From JARRRL01 sp037380725 (GTDB taxonomy: Bacteria > Pseudomonadota > Gammaproteobacteria > Pseudomonadales > JANQJO01): a stretch of DNA of 40,148 bases. This document shows, one piece after another, positions 1-8,494 of the stretch; positions within the stretch are counted from its first letter, which is position 1; the number at the start of each line of letters is the position of its first letter. Under the pieces are notes generated by a model that searched no databases, had not been told where the DNA came from, and saw only the letters and a list, made by a program, of their open reading frames with translations. Both the position numbers and the translations under genes were made by a program. Where the stretch lies: contig JARRRL010000004.1 in NCBI GenBank assembly GCA_037380725.1, forward strand, positions 1 to 40,148, read 5' to 3'.

Positions 1-7
1 GCTCTTC

Positions 8-367
8 CTAGGCCATCCCACAGGCCACATGGGCATCAACTGTTTTGGTCGCATCCAAAAAGCGATCGCACACGACCCAGGTACCCGCATCAAGCAACGG
101 TTTGATTTTCTGTGTCATGTGCTGCATACGGGCAGCGAACATCAAATACAATTCCGCCAATGGTGAAATGGGCTCGACATCCACCGCCAGTAACCATTCA
201 CGAATCGACTCCGCTACCGGCGTTCCACCGGGTTCGCGCGTCAACACAACGGATTGGCCACAGCGTTCAAGATACGACGCGACCCACGCGGCATTTGTGG
301 TTTTACCACAACCTTCTAAACCTTCTAGTACAATAAACCGCCCCGTCTGAGGCGCACACTGCAACAT
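8..367 (-). CDS. tmk: Thymidylate kinase, truncated or interrupted at its 3' end
   Basis: Thymidylate kinase phosphorylates dTMP to dTDP in the cytoplasm. The N-terminal half is clear: P-loop GLEGCGKTT at residues 16-24, REPGGTP at 44-50 and the DR motif CDRFLDAT at 100-107. Tmk is normally about 210 residues, but this frame stops after 119. After residue 107 (nucleotide 47 downward) the sequence no longer follows the family, which should continue with a TYAYQGGGRG-like segment; a TAG stop follows. Only about 46 bases remain before the window edge, so an insertion, a rearrangement and a contig-end chimera cannot be told apart. The ATG at 367 has GGAA eight bases upstream. It is the distal gene of the mltG-tmk end of the cluster, where holB would normally follow. 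Tmk is essential, so an intact copy should exist elsewhere if the break is real. Confidence 0.8.
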   Translation of the reverse strand: MLQCAPQTGRFIVLEGLEGCGKTTNAAWVASYLERCGQSVVLTREPGGTPVAESIREWLLAVDVEPISPLAELYLMFAARMQHMTQKIKPLLDAGTWVVCDRFLDATKTVDAHVACGMA

Positions 368-405
368 AATAACGTTCCATTCAGCGCGTCACGCCATGTT
401 CACAG

Positions 406-509
406 CGCTTTAACTGATTAGCATTTTAATTGATTACTGTTTTAACTTAACTGATTACCGTCTTAACTGGCCTTACCGTTTTAACTGGCCTTAGCGTTTT
501 AACTGATAT
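406..509. repeat. Degenerate tandem repeat between mltG and tmk
   Basis: About six imperfect copies of a 14-21 bp unit built on TTTTAACTGATTA or TTTTAACTGGCCTTA lie head to tail. The copy at the right end is inside mltG and encodes its last six residues (QYQLKR) and stop. The array therefore looks like successive duplication of the mltG 3' end into the gap. Confidence 0.75.
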
Positions 510-1486
510 TGACGCACCGCACGCGCGTGCTGCTTGTACGTTTTTGAAAACGCGTGAGAACCATTGCCTTTGGCTACAAAATACAAATCGCCCGTAATAG
601 TGGGTTGACTCGCCGCCTGCAATGCAGCCAATCCCACCATGGCAATCGGTGTGGGGGGCAGTCCTTTTCGTTCGTAGGTATTGTACGGATTATCGGTCCG
701 CAAGTGAATGCGTTTTAAATTTCCACTGAAAGTATCCCCCAAACCATAAATCACCGTTGGATCGGTTTGTAACTTCATGCCTTTGCGCAAACGCGAGACA
801 AACACACCAGCAATACGTGGCCTTTCTTCAGCTAGCGCGGTTTCTTTCTCAACAATCGACGCCAAGGTTAGCAATTCATAGGCATTGGCGTATGGCAGCG
901 ATGGTTCACGATTTGCCCACACCCGAGACAAGTGCCGCTGCAAAGCGTCATACGCTCTCACCAAAATGGTCACATCGGTATCACCACTGCTGAACGTGTA
1001 CGTATCAGGAAAAAAGAGCCCTTCCAGATTTTCACGTTCTTCTTTCACCGCTTCACGCAGTACATCCAACTGTGAAAACGAAACCGTACGTTTAATTTTC
1101 GGATGTTTATGAAGCTTATTTATCCAAGTTTTCAGCGTTTCACCTTCAACAAGCGCAACGCGATACTGCACAACATTGCCCCGCTTTAAGGCACTCAGCA
1201 CATCCAACAAGGTCACCGTACCTGAAAATTGATATTCGCCTGCTCGGAATGCCGAAGCTTCTCCACGCACGCGCGCATAGAACTCCACCACTTCGGGATA
1301 AACAATGAGTTGGTGTGCTTCCAAATTCCGTGTAATCTGACGCAGCGAATCGCCTCGGTGCACGGTAATCTGTACGGGTTCAGGTAATTCAAGATGGTAA
1401 GTCAGCGCACGATAGACCACAGCCGCAGCGCCTGCACAAGCCGTAATTACGAGTAACGGCATTATGATTAAAAACAACCTCATCAT
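491..1486 (-). CDS. mltG: Endolytic murein transglycosylase MltG (YceG)
   Basis: MltG cuts glycan strands of nascent peptidoglycan and is anchored in the inner membrane facing the periplasm. The open frame reaches a GTG at 1540, but the paired ATGs at 1486/1483 directly precede the hydrophobic segment MMRLFLIIMPLLVITAC, and GAAGAG lies about ten bases upstream of 1486, so I place the start there. The YceG catalytic motif IVEKET falls near residues 211-216 of this start, followed by RLRKGMKLQTDPTVIYG. The family block NPYNTYERKGLPPTPI follows. A LysM-like periplasmic region is expected after the membrane segment. Length (331 aa) suits the family. It sits 100 bp after pabC in the minus-strand cluster, an order shared with E. 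coli and Pseudomonas. The C-terminal QYQLKR is encoded by one unit of the downstream tandem repeat. Confidence 0.95.
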   Translation of the reverse strand: MMRLFLIIMPLLVITACAGAAAVVYRALTYHLELPEPVQITVHRGDSLRQITRNLEAHQLIVYPEVVEFYARVRGEASAFRAGEYQFSGTVTLLDVLSALKRGNVVQYRVALVEGETLKTWINKLHKHPKIKRTVSFSQLDVLREAVKEERENLEGLFFPDTYTFSSGDTDVTILVRAYDALQRHLSRVWANREPSLPYANAYELLTLASIVEKETALAEERPRIAGVFVSRLRKGMKLQTDPTVIYGLGDTFSGNLKRIHLRTDNPYNTYERKGLPPTPIAMVGLAALQAASQPTITGDLYFVAKGNGSHAFSKTYKQHARAVRQYQLKR

Positions 1487-1586
1487 ATTCAGCGCACTCT
1501 TCGTCAATGTGGGTCCAAACAGCTCATTGTGAACCAACACCCGGTTATCACAGGTAACGCTGATATCACATCTTGTAATCCGGATA

Positions 1587-2606
1587 TCAAGTGTGAGTCG
1601 TTTCTATCCAAGCCGCTATCTGAGTGGCCAATGGTCCTGGAGAAGGCCATTGCTGTGTTTTCCCATCGTGCGTTAAACTGGAAACCGGAACGACACCACG
1701 CACCACGTTGGTCAGGAAAACCTCATCGGCTGCCCACACTTCGCCAAGCGTCAAGGCCGTAACGTTTATAATCGGATTCAAAACTGGGCCTGACTCCGAG
1801 GCGGATGCTGAAAAAAATCGCCCCGTCCTCGCAGAACCAAGCGAACCGTACGCTTCCAGTATAATGGAACGCATTACTCCGGCTACCCCAACTTGAGACA
1901 CATCCGGCGTGAGCAGTATACCGTCTCGCACAACAAACACATTACTGGCTGTGGATTCAATCACAAACCCAGCTTGGTCCAACATGAGCCCATCATCAAA
2001 ACCCAAATGCTTGGCTTCCGTTGCACCCAGGACTTGATCAAGGCGATTGAGATGTTTGATGCCCGCTAAAGCAGGGTGGCGGGGTAGTCGGTGCGCACAC
2101 ACCATGAGCGCTTGACCAGCGCGCGCGCAGTCCGTGTCCGTTGCTGTCGTCTGCACAGCATCAGATATGGCATTTTGGGCCATTGTTTGAGGCGACCAAG
2201 AATAGAACCGTTCAGGCTGCCGAAGCGCACTCGGCGGGGCGTAACCACGTGGCCCCGATCCCGCTGTCACCACAAGTTTGAGTACACCCTGCGGCTGGGG
2301 AAAAACCAAATTGGCCACTTCATGTTTAAGCTGATCGATAAAGCCTTCAAGGTCTTGCGAACCCAGCAAACCTAAACGCAAAAGTCCTTCAATTAAGCGT
2401 TTCTCATGCGCGGACCAAAACAAGGGACAACCCTGGCGTATGCGAAAGGTTTCGAAGAGACCATGACCGTAGTTAAAACCTCGGTCATTCAGGCAGTATG
2501 CCGATTGATCCGGCGCGAGTCGGGCACCATTATGCCAATAGTACTTTTCATACTCAGGATCATCATGCTCAGAAATTGCGCCAGAAGGCGCTGAAAACTG
2601 ATCCAC
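1587..2606 (-). CDS. pabC: Aminodeoxychorismate lyase PabC, enlarged
   Basis: PabC is a PLP enzyme (fold type IV, branched-chain aminotransferase family) that releases pyruvate from 4-amino-4-deoxychorismate to give p-aminobenzoate for folate. Fold markers are NDRGFNYGHGLFET (residues 40-53), the PLP lysine K184 in IKHLNRLDQ, and the cofactor segment STASNVFVV. The protein is 339 aa against about 270 for E. coli PabC. It has about 20 extra N-terminal residues and inserts near residues 125-170 and 255-290 that are rich in A, S, T and Q. The start is a GTG, three bases after the fabF stop, with GGGAAG inside the end of fabF as ribosome binding site, so translation is probably coupled. Folate and fatty acid genes are commonly joined this way in gammaproteobacteria. 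A D-amino-acid aminotransferase is the alternative, but position favours PabC. Confidence 0.93.
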   Translation of the reverse strand: MDQFSAPSGAISEHDDPEYEKYYWHNGARLAPDQSAYCLNDRGFNYGHGLFETFRIRQGCPLFWSAHEKRLIEGLLRLGLLGSQDLEGFIDQLKHEVANLVFPQPQGVLKLVVTAGSGPRGYAPPSALRQPERFYSWSPQTMAQNAISDAVQTTATDTDCARAGQALMVCAHRLPRHPALAGIKHLNRLDQVLGATEAKHLGFDDGLMLDQAGFVIESTASNVFVVRDGILLTPDVSQVGVAGVMRSIILEAYGSLGSARTGRFFSASASESGPVLNPIINVTALTLGEVWAADEVFLTNVVRGVVPVSSLTHDGKTQQWPSPGPLATQIAAWIETTHT

Positions 2607-2609
2607 GCT

Positions 2610-3869
2610 CTACGCATCTTCCCATTGGCGAAACACCAATGATCCATTGGTTCCCCCAAAACCAAAGGAATTCGACAAGGCATACCGCATCGTCATGCGT
2701 CGCGCATCGTTCGGTACAAAATCCAAATCGCACTCCTCACTGGGCGTACGCAAATTAATCGTCGGAGGCGCAATCTGATGGCGTAGCGACAGCACGCTGA
2801 ACAAGGCTTCCACCGCCCCAGCAGCACCCAACATATGACCCACCATGGATTTGGTTGAACTGATCGCAAGACGCTTGGCACGATCACCAAAGACCGATTT
2901 CAGCGCGCGCACTTCCACTAAATCACCCAGCGGCGTGGACGTACCGTGCGCATTCACGTAATCGATGCATTCCGGCGTCAATCCAGCACTCTTCAAGGAA
3001 AGCTTCACAGCACGCGCCGCGCCTTCCCCGGATTCGGGTGGTGCGGTAATGTGGTGCGCATCCGCACTGACGCCAAAACCAACCAGCTCAGCGTAAATAT
3101 TTGCCCCACGCGCCAAGGCATGAGACAAAGATTCCAGCATCAAAACACCAGCCCCATCCGCTAGTACAAAGCCATCACGGTCTTTATCCCAGGGGCGAGA
3201 AGCACCAGTGGGGTCATCGTTATTTTTCGACAAAGCTCTCGCGGCAGCGAAACCCGCTACACCCAGCATGGTGGACCCTTTTTCAGCCCCACCCGCCAAC
3301 ATCAGATCGGCATCCCCCGTCGCGATCAAGCGTGCAGCAAAACCGATGTTATGCGTCCCCGCCGCACAGGCGGTAGTGATGCACAAATTAGGGCCTCTGG
3401 CATTCGCCAAAATAGAGATATTACCGGACGCCATGTTCGTAATCGTACCTGGGACAAAAAAGGGCGACACACGGCGCGGGCCTTTGTCTAGCATGATTTT
3501 ATGTTGCTGTTCAATGCTCTCAATGCCGCCAATACCCGACCCCACCATCACACCAAAACGATCGGGGTTAAACTGACCGGTTTGCAGCTCGGCATCATTC
3601 ACAGCCTGCATGGCAGCAGCAATACCGTACTGCATAAAGTAATCCAAACGCTTGGCGTCTTTTTCCGCCAAATAAGGACTCACATCAAAATTTTTGACCG
3701 TCCCAGCAAATCGAGTTGACAGCGAACTTGCATCGTAATCCGTTATTGGACCAATTCCGCTCTTGCCAGCAACAAGCGACTCCCAGGTGCTGTTCACATC
3801 GTTGCCCAGCGGGGAAACACACCCCAACCCAGTTACCACAACACGTTCCGGTTCCCGATAGTTCAGCAT
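2610..3869 (-). CDS. fabF: 3-oxoacyl-ACP synthase II (FabF)
   Basis: FabF condenses malonyl-ACP with acyl-ACP in fatty acid elongation. The ORF extends to 3911, but the ATG at 3869 has AGGGGA nine bases upstream and gives MLNYREPERVVVTG, the usual FabF beginning, with 419 aa (E. coli 413). Numbered from there, the nucleophile is C168 in TTACAAGTHNIG, and the catalytic histidines are H308 in VNAHGTSTPLGD and H345 in STKSMVGHMLGAAGA, with K340 in the same motif. The C-terminal SNSFGFGGTNGSLVF is typical. It follows acpP after a 397 bp gap and is tightly coupled to pabC downstream. Confidence 0.97.
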   Translation of the reverse strand: MLNYREPERVVVTGLGCVSPLGNDVNSTWESLVAGKSGIGPITDYDASSLSTRFAGTVKNFDVSPYLAEKDAKRLDYFMQYGIAAAMQAVNDAELQTGQFNPDRFGVMVGSGIGGIESIEQQHKIMLDKGPRRVSPFFVPGTITNMASGNISILANARGPNLCITTACAAGTHNIGFAARLIATGDADLMLAGGAEKGSTMLGVAGFAAARALSKNNDDPTGASRPWDKDRDGFVLADGAGVLMLESLSHALARGANIYAELVGFGVSADAHHITAPPESGEGAARAVKLSLKSAGLTPECIDYVNAHGTSTPLGDLVEVRALKSVFGDRAKRLAISSTKSMVGHMLGAAGAVEALFSVLSLRHQIAPPTINLRTPSEECDLDFVPNDARRMTMRYALSNSFGFGGTNGSLVFRQWEDA

Positions 3870-4266
3870 GTGCGCGTTTCCCCTGTAACAAGCGTTACCG
3901 AATGCAACCACTTTTAATACGCCAATACAACTACTTTAATCTATCCTTAACTGCACAAGAAAGCGCTTACTTCACTTTCAATACAACTTTTTTCTTTCTC
4001 GCTTTCTTTTGCTAATCGTACAATTCGCTTTCTCACTCTCTCGTTTGCTGAGTAAAGTCTTGATCAACGCGTTTACCACAATACGCGTACTACATAAACC
4101 TATCGCTCAAAAACGTATCGCTCAAAAGATAAAAGGCCCCAGCGTAGCTTTGATCCGCCTATCCTATCCACCTAACGTAAGCCACTTATCGTAAGCCACG
4201 CGCAAGGCCAAAACTTAAAACGACAACCTATGCCAATCACTTCAACACCTGATAATATGAAATGAA
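3870..4266. other. fabF-acpP intergenic region with tandem duplications
   Basis: No gene is supported in this gap. It holds two short tandem duplications: a 15 bp unit (TATCGCTCAAAA core) at 4099-4113 and 4114-4128, and CGTAAGCCAC at 4176-4185 and 4190-4199 with a 14 bp period. The 3900-4050 part is T/C-rich on the plus strand. A 397 bp gap is long, since acpP and fabF are usually separated by about 100 bp. I see no convincing terminator. Confidence 0.6.
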
Positions 4267-4506
4267 TTAACTGGGTTGATGTTCGAGGACATAATCAACA
4301 GCTTCTTGTACCTTAGTGATTTTTTCGGCGTCTTCATCCGGAATTTCAGTTTCAAATTCTTCTTCCAGCGCCATAACTAATTCGACCGTGTCCAGTGAAT
4401 CCGCACCCAAATCTCCCACAAAGGAAGCCTGAGGTGTAACTTCTTCCATTTTGACGCCCAGTTGTTCTGCAACAATTTTCTTTACGCGCTCTTCTACGGT
4501 ACTCAT
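4267..4506 (-). CDS. acpP: Acyl carrier protein
   Basis: Small acidic carrier whose 4'-phosphopantetheine arm holds growing acyl chains. The frame opens at a GTG at 4518, but that codon abuts the AAGGAG site. The ATG at 4506 has proper spacing (11 bases) and gives MSTVEERVKKIVAEQL, 79 aa, like E. coli AcpP (78). The modified serine is S37 in the DLGADSLDTVELVM motif. Long gaps on both sides (397 and 390 bp) and the good ribosome binding site fit separate, high expression. Confidence 0.98.
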   Translation of the reverse strand: MSTVEERVKKIVAEQLGVKMEEVTPQASFVGDLGADSLDTVELVMALEEEFETEIPDEDAEKITKVQEAVDYVLEHQPS

Positions 4507-4896
4507 CAGTGCAAGCACTCCTTTCCAATACAGTTTTTAAATTTAGCGAAACAAAACAGCTCTGTGGGCCTTGGTATTCGAAAAATCCTTTCCCAAATAC
4601 GGTTACTACGCCAACAAACCTCTTTTGATCAATCGTGATTCCTACCTCAATTGGTATACTTTCGCTAGAGCGAAAACCTCATGAGTTCACACCTTAACCG
4701 TGTCATCAGCTTGACACGCACCCCCGCCCAGCAGACAATCGAAGCGCCTCTTGACTGGGCAGTCACAAAGCTGAAGCAGGCGTAGTTTATAAACCTCTGA
4801 TCCCTTTGGCAAGTCGAAAGCAAACCCCTGATCGCCACTCACTCTATCCCTTCACTGGATTACACGCACAGCACCTCCCCTTTTTCTGATCCGAAC
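4507..4896. other. acpP-fabG intergenic region with two perfect inverted repeats
   Basis: No coding sequence is supported. Two compact palindromes stand out: TTTCGCTAGAGCGAAA at 4660-4675 (7 bp arms, 2 bp centre) and TGACTGGGCAGTCA at 4752-4765 (6 bp arms, 2 bp centre). Neither is followed by a T-run on either strand, so they look more like protein-binding sites than terminators. The first lies about 150 bp upstream of acpP, where an acpP promoter is expected. Confidence 0.55.
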
Positions 4897-5652
4897 TTAT
4901 ACCATAGACATTCCGCCATTCACGGCCAGAACTTGCCCAGTGATATACCCTGCTAACTCAGAAGCTAAAAATGCCACAGCAGCCGCAATTTCTTCAGGCT
5001 GTCCCAAACGCCCAGCGGGAACGTGGTCCAAAATTGTTTTTTTCTGATCGTCGATCAACACAGCCGTCATGTCTGTTTGAATAAACCCTGGCGCTACTGC
5101 ATTAACCGTAATGCCTCGACTGGCCATCTCGTTCGCTAAACTGCGCGTAAAGCCTTCAACACCCGCTTTAGCGGCGCAATAGTTCGCCTGGCCTGGATTC
5201 CCCGATCGAGCCACCACCGAACTGATGTTCACGATCCGCCCCCAGCGGGCTTTCGACATGCCTTTGAGGACCGCTTTGCTTAAATGAAAAACCGAATTCA
5301 AATTGGTTTGAATCACCGCATCCCAATCAGCAGGGCTCATGCGCAGCATTAAACCGTCTTTCGTAATCGCCGCATTATTCACCAAGATCGAGGGCGCAGC
5401 AAAACGCTCTGTAAGCGCTGGTACGATGGCTTTCAGTGAATCGGGTTCGCACACATTCAATACCATACCCACCCCAGAAATACCCGCCGAATCCAGCGCC
5501 GCTGAAATCGCTTCGGCTCCTTTTTCACTGGTTGCAGTGCCCACAACCGTCGCGCCTCGCTGCCCCAAGGTCAACGCGATGGCGCGGCCAATCCCCCGAC
5601 TGGCGCCAGTCACTAAGGCCACTTTTCCCTCAAGATTCGTTTGATCCGACAT
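4897..5652 (-). CDS. fabG: 3-oxoacyl-ACP reductase FabG
   Basis: NADPH-dependent reductase of the fatty acid elongation cycle, a short-chain dehydrogenase. The cofactor glycine motif is TGASRGIG (residues 15-22), NNAA lies at 92-95, and the catalytic triad is S145, Y158 and K162 in the ISSVVARSGN and NYCAAKAG segments. The C-terminal GQVLAVNGGMSMV is typical. The length of 251 aa is usual (E. coli 244). The start ATG at 5652 has AAGGGG six bases upstream. It lies between fabD and acpP in the conserved order. Confidence 0.97.
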   Translation of the reverse strand: MSDQTNLEGKVALVTGASRGIGRAIALTLGQRGATVVGTATSEKGAEAISAALDSAGISGVGMVLNVCEPDSLKAIVPALTERFAAPSILVNNAAITKDGLMLRMSPADWDAVIQTNLNSVFHLSKAVLKGMSKARWGRIVNISSVVARSGNPGQANYCAAKAGVEGFTRSLANEMASRGITVNAVAPGFIQTDMTAVLIDDQKKTILDHVPAGRLGQPEEIAAAVAFLASELAGYITGQVLAVNGGMSMV

Positions 5653-5803
5653 AATTTACCCCTTATTCATACGCGCTCGACTTACACGAAGCGATCGGCT
5701 CCGACGTGCTCAGTTCCGACGTGAGAAGCGCCAAAATGATCATGCCGTCTATCTTTCTTTACACTTTATACTCCCAGTCTGTATAACTCTCTCTATACTC
5801 TCT

Positions 5804-6772
5804 TTATACTTCCAGTGCTGCACATTGCTCCAAGCAATCATTCAGCTCAGTGGGGGTCTCGACACCCAGAAAACGCCCGCTTCGATCAATTCGCTTACCT
5901 AGGCCCGTCAACACTTTACCCGGCCCCAACACCACCACCGTATCACAACCACCGCTTAATAGGTTTCGAATCGTCTGCGTCCACAAAACGGGGTTATAAA
6001 TTTGAGCCTGCAATGCAGCGCGAATTTTTTCAGGATCGACTTCTGGTCGAGCGGTCAGATTATTCAGTACAGGAAAACGGGGAGCGTGGATTTTCAGCGC
6101 TTCTAAGACGGGTGCCAGCCGCTGCGCAGCGGGTTCCATTAATAGACAATGCGATGGCACACTCATGGCCACTGGAACAACACGCTTACAGCCTTTCGCT
6201 TTCGCTAATGCGCCCGCCTGATCCACCGCCGTTTTCAATCCACCCACCACCACTTGGCCGGGCGCATTAAAATTAGCTGGCGCCACCGAGCCTGTCGGTT
6301 GAACTTGTTCACAAATCTCCTGGACAGCTTCCTCAGACAACCCTAAAAAAACGGCCATAGCACCGTGCCCTTCCGGCACCGTCTCTTGCATAAGTCGAGC
6401 CCGTTCTTTAACCACACGCACGGCGTCCTGCAACGTGATGGCTCCGGCGGCCACCAACGCGGTGTATTCACCCAAACTGTGTCCCGCCGCACAAGCCGGT
6501 TGTGGACCACCAGCAATTTGCCAAGCGCGCCAAACAGCCACCCCCGCTAACAACATAACAGGTTGTGTCACCTGTGTACGCGCCAAGGCATCTTTTGCAC
6601 CAGTTTGAACCAGCAGCCACGCGTCGTACCCCAGGGCATCAGTCCCTTCGGCGAACGTGGCCTCCACGCACGAAAAATGCTCACTCAAAGCAGACAACAT
6701 GCCCACAGACTGCGATCCCTGCCCTGGAAAAACAACAGCCAAACGCTCAGACAAAGCCACCTGATCATTCAT
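5804..6772 (-). CDS. fabD: Malonyl CoA-acyl carrier protein transacylase FabD
   Basis: FabD moves malonyl from CoA to ACP. The N-terminal FPGQGSQ lies at residues 15-21; the nucleophile S99 is in AAGHSLGEYTALVAAG and the paired H208 in VPSHCLLM. The length of 322 aa is near the E. coli protein (309). Upstream of the ATG is AGAGGTGG, about ten bases away. The 151 bp gap to fabG carries degenerate CTTTATACT/CTCTATACT repeats and no recognisable promoter. Confidence 0.97.
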   Translation of the reverse strand: MNDQVALSERLAVVFPGQGSQSVGMLSALSEHFSCVEATFAEGTDALGYDAWLLVQTGAKDALARTQVTQPVMLLAGVAVWRAWQIAGGPQPACAAGHSLGEYTALVAAGAITLQDAVRVVKERARLMQETVPEGHGAMAVFLGLSEEAVQEICEQVQPTGSVAPANFNAPGQVVVGGLKTAVDQAGALAKAKGCKRVVPVAMSVPSHCLLMEPAAQRLAPVLEALKIHAPRFPVLNNLTARPEVDPEKIRAALQAQIYNPVLWTQTIRNLLSGGCDTVVVLGPGKVLTGLGKRIDRSGRFLGVETPTELNDCLEQCAALEV

Positions 6773-6789
6773 AGCGAGAAGCCCACCTC

Positions 6790-6841
6790 TTAATTACACT
6801 CTCTTAATTACACTCTCTTGACTACACACTTGACTACACAA
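6790..6841. repeat. Two adjacent tandem duplications in the plsX-fabD gap
   Basis: TTAATTACACTCTC occurs twice head to tail (6790-6803, 6804-6817), followed by TTGACTACACA-type 12-mers at 6818-6829 and 6830-6841. They are placed just upstream of fabD. Confidence 0.8.
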
Positions 6842-6889
6842 TCAAAGATCATCACCGCGTACTGCACCGTAATATTACACACCGCAATA

Positions 6890-7948
6890 CTACGACAATT
6901 CAACCACATCCAGTTCTGATTCTCGTACTTCAAAATGTTTGGCAATTAAATCAGGCAAACCCAAACGCGCCTGCTCATAAGCAACTTCAATGGCGCGCGC
7001 AAACCCTTTCTCATCCGTTCCGCCATGACTTTTCACCACAGAACCGCGCAAGCCAACAAGCCCTGCACCATTATGTTGACTCGGATCCAGTTGCTGCTTC
7101 AACGCACCACTGAATGGCAACGCCACCATCGCAGCCGCCTTTAATCCCCAGTTGGATTTCACCGCTTCTTTCACAAAACCCGAAACCAGCTTCACAACAC
7201 CTTCAATGCTTTTAAGCGCAACGTTGCCCACAAAACCATCGCACACCACAACATCCGCCACATGCTCAAACACCGAGTCGCCTTCTACATACCCAACGTA
7301 ATGAATGTGCTTCGAGCGGGACATAATGACATTGGCTTGCTTGACCTGCTCATTCCCTTTAATGACTTCCTCACCGATATTCAGCAAGCCAACACGCGGC
7401 TCAGCAATACCATCCATCACACTGGCGACCACAGAACCCATTAATGCAAATTGATATAATTGCTCGGCGTCACAGTCCACATTGGCGCCCAGATCGAGCA
7501 TATAGAAATGACCATCACAACACGGAATCGTCGTCACAATCGCTGGACGCGACACTCCGGGTAGTGTTTTCAGTACAAATTTACTGATCGCCATCAAAGC
7601 GCCCGTGTTACCCGCGCTGACAGCCGCAGAGGCACGCCCGTCCTTAACTGCATTTATGGACAAACGCATCGAAGAGTTTTTCTTATTGCGTAACGCCACC
7701 GATGGTTGCTCATCCATAGCCACCACTTCGGAAGCTTCCACAATAGACAGCCTTTCTCGTACTGACGACCCAACCTGGAGGGAACGGACAGCACTAGACA
7801 GCACAGGATGTATTTGTTCACCCACACCGAAAGCTTGAATGGTCAAACCGGGGTGCTTATCCAACACCCGCAAAGCAGCTGGAATCGTTACCGCTGGGCC
7901 GACATCCCCTCCCATCGCGTCCAGCGCTATCGTAACGCTTTTTCTCAC
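6890..7948 (-). CDS. plsX: Phosphate acyltransferase PlsX
   Basis: PlsX converts acyl-ACP and phosphate to acyl-phosphate, the donor for phosphatidate synthesis by PlsY. The open frame extends to 7996, but the GTG at 7948 has AAGGGG eight bases upstream and gives MRKSVTIALDAMGGD, matching the family start; the protein is then 352 aa (E. coli 356). Family motifs include ALDAMGGD, SAGNTGALMA, LLNIGEE, VVCDGFVGNVALK and the C-terminal HNGAGLVGLRG...KSHGGTD. It lies between rpmF and fabD as in most gammaproteobacteria. Confidence 0.97.
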   Translation of the reverse strand: MRKSVTIALDAMGGDVGPAVTIPAALRVLDKHPGLTIQAFGVGEQIHPVLSSAVRSLQVGSSVRERLSIVEASEVVAMDEQPSVALRNKKNSSMRLSINAVKDGRASAAVSAGNTGALMAISKFVLKTLPGVSRPAIVTTIPCCDGHFYMLDLGANVDCDAEQLYQFALMGSVVASVMDGIAEPRVGLLNIGEEVIKGNEQVKQANVIMSRSKHIHYVGYVEGDSVFEHVADVVVCDGFVGNVALKSIEGVVKLVSGFVKEAVKSNWGLKAAAMVALPFSGALKQQLDPSQHNGAGLVGLRGSVVKSHGGTDEKGFARAIEVAYEQARLGLPDLIAKHFEVRESELDVVELS

Positions 7949-8247
7949 AGATATATCCCCTTCCACACCATCCCATCTCAAGCGCATCAACAGCACACCG
8001 TATTACGCCCAGCTCGAATTTGTGTACACCTGATAATAAGGAATACCAAAATGAAGAACAGAATGCCGACAGTGCGTTGGAAAACTACATTAATCAGAGG
8101 AACAGGATTGGCTTCCCATTCTAAACTTAACTTCCTTGTAAAGCCTGGGTCATCGCCTTGGAGACATNNNAAAAATCACACGCTGCAGCTCAAGCTAAGC
8201 AGTCAATTTATAAACTCCATTTACAAACTGACTGCTACATAATACCG
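7949..8247. other. rpmF-plsX gap with an assembly gap (NNN) and a long inverted repeat
   Basis: Three undetermined bases sit at 8168-8170, so the true length of this gap is unknown. Next to rpmF an inverted repeat AGCAGTCA (8198-8205) / TGACTGCT (8229-8236) encloses a second, nearly pairing AT-rich segment. Read on the minus strand it forms a long imperfect hairpin just after the rpmF stop but lacks a T-run. It could be a 3' stabilising or weak termination structure. No gene is seen. Confidence 0.6.
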
Positions 8248-8454
8248 TTACTTGTCATCGTCATCCGCATCGGATTCTTGATCTAGTTTGGCCACAACTT
8301 GTTGACCGCGATAATAACCATCAGCTGTGATGTGATGACGTCGATGCGTTTCGCCCGTCCACGAATCTACTGACAACGCCGGCCCATTGAGACTATCGTG
8401 AGCTCGACGCATACCACGCTTGGAACGAGTTTTGCGATTTTGTTGAACAGCCAT
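8248..8454 (-). CDS. rpmF: 50S ribosomal protein L32
   Basis: Component of the large ribosomal subunit. The ATG at 8454, with AAGGTG nine bases upstream, gives MAVQQNRKTRSKRGMRRAHD. HRRHHITADGYYRG follows, as in E. coli L32. The protein is 68 aa (E. coli 57) because of an acidic tail, QESDADDDDK, after the usual VVAKL end. There are no zinc-binding cysteines, so this is the zinc-free form. It sits between yceD and plsX in the conserved order. Confidence 0.97.
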   Translation of the reverse strand: MAVQQNRKTRSKRGMRRAHDSLNGPALSVDSWTGETHRRHHITADGYYRGQQVVAKLDQESDADDDDK

Positions 8455-8494
8455 CTTACTAAACACCTTAAACTGGAATGAGATTTTGTAGAAA

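Noticed and set aside
4120..4160. Terminator of acpP around AAAGGCCCC
   Set aside because: The GC block and T-run are present on the minus strand, but the matching stem arm is missing.
5815..6270. 151-codon plus-strand frame opposite fabD
   Set aside because: Antisense shadow of FabD with no recognisable domain.
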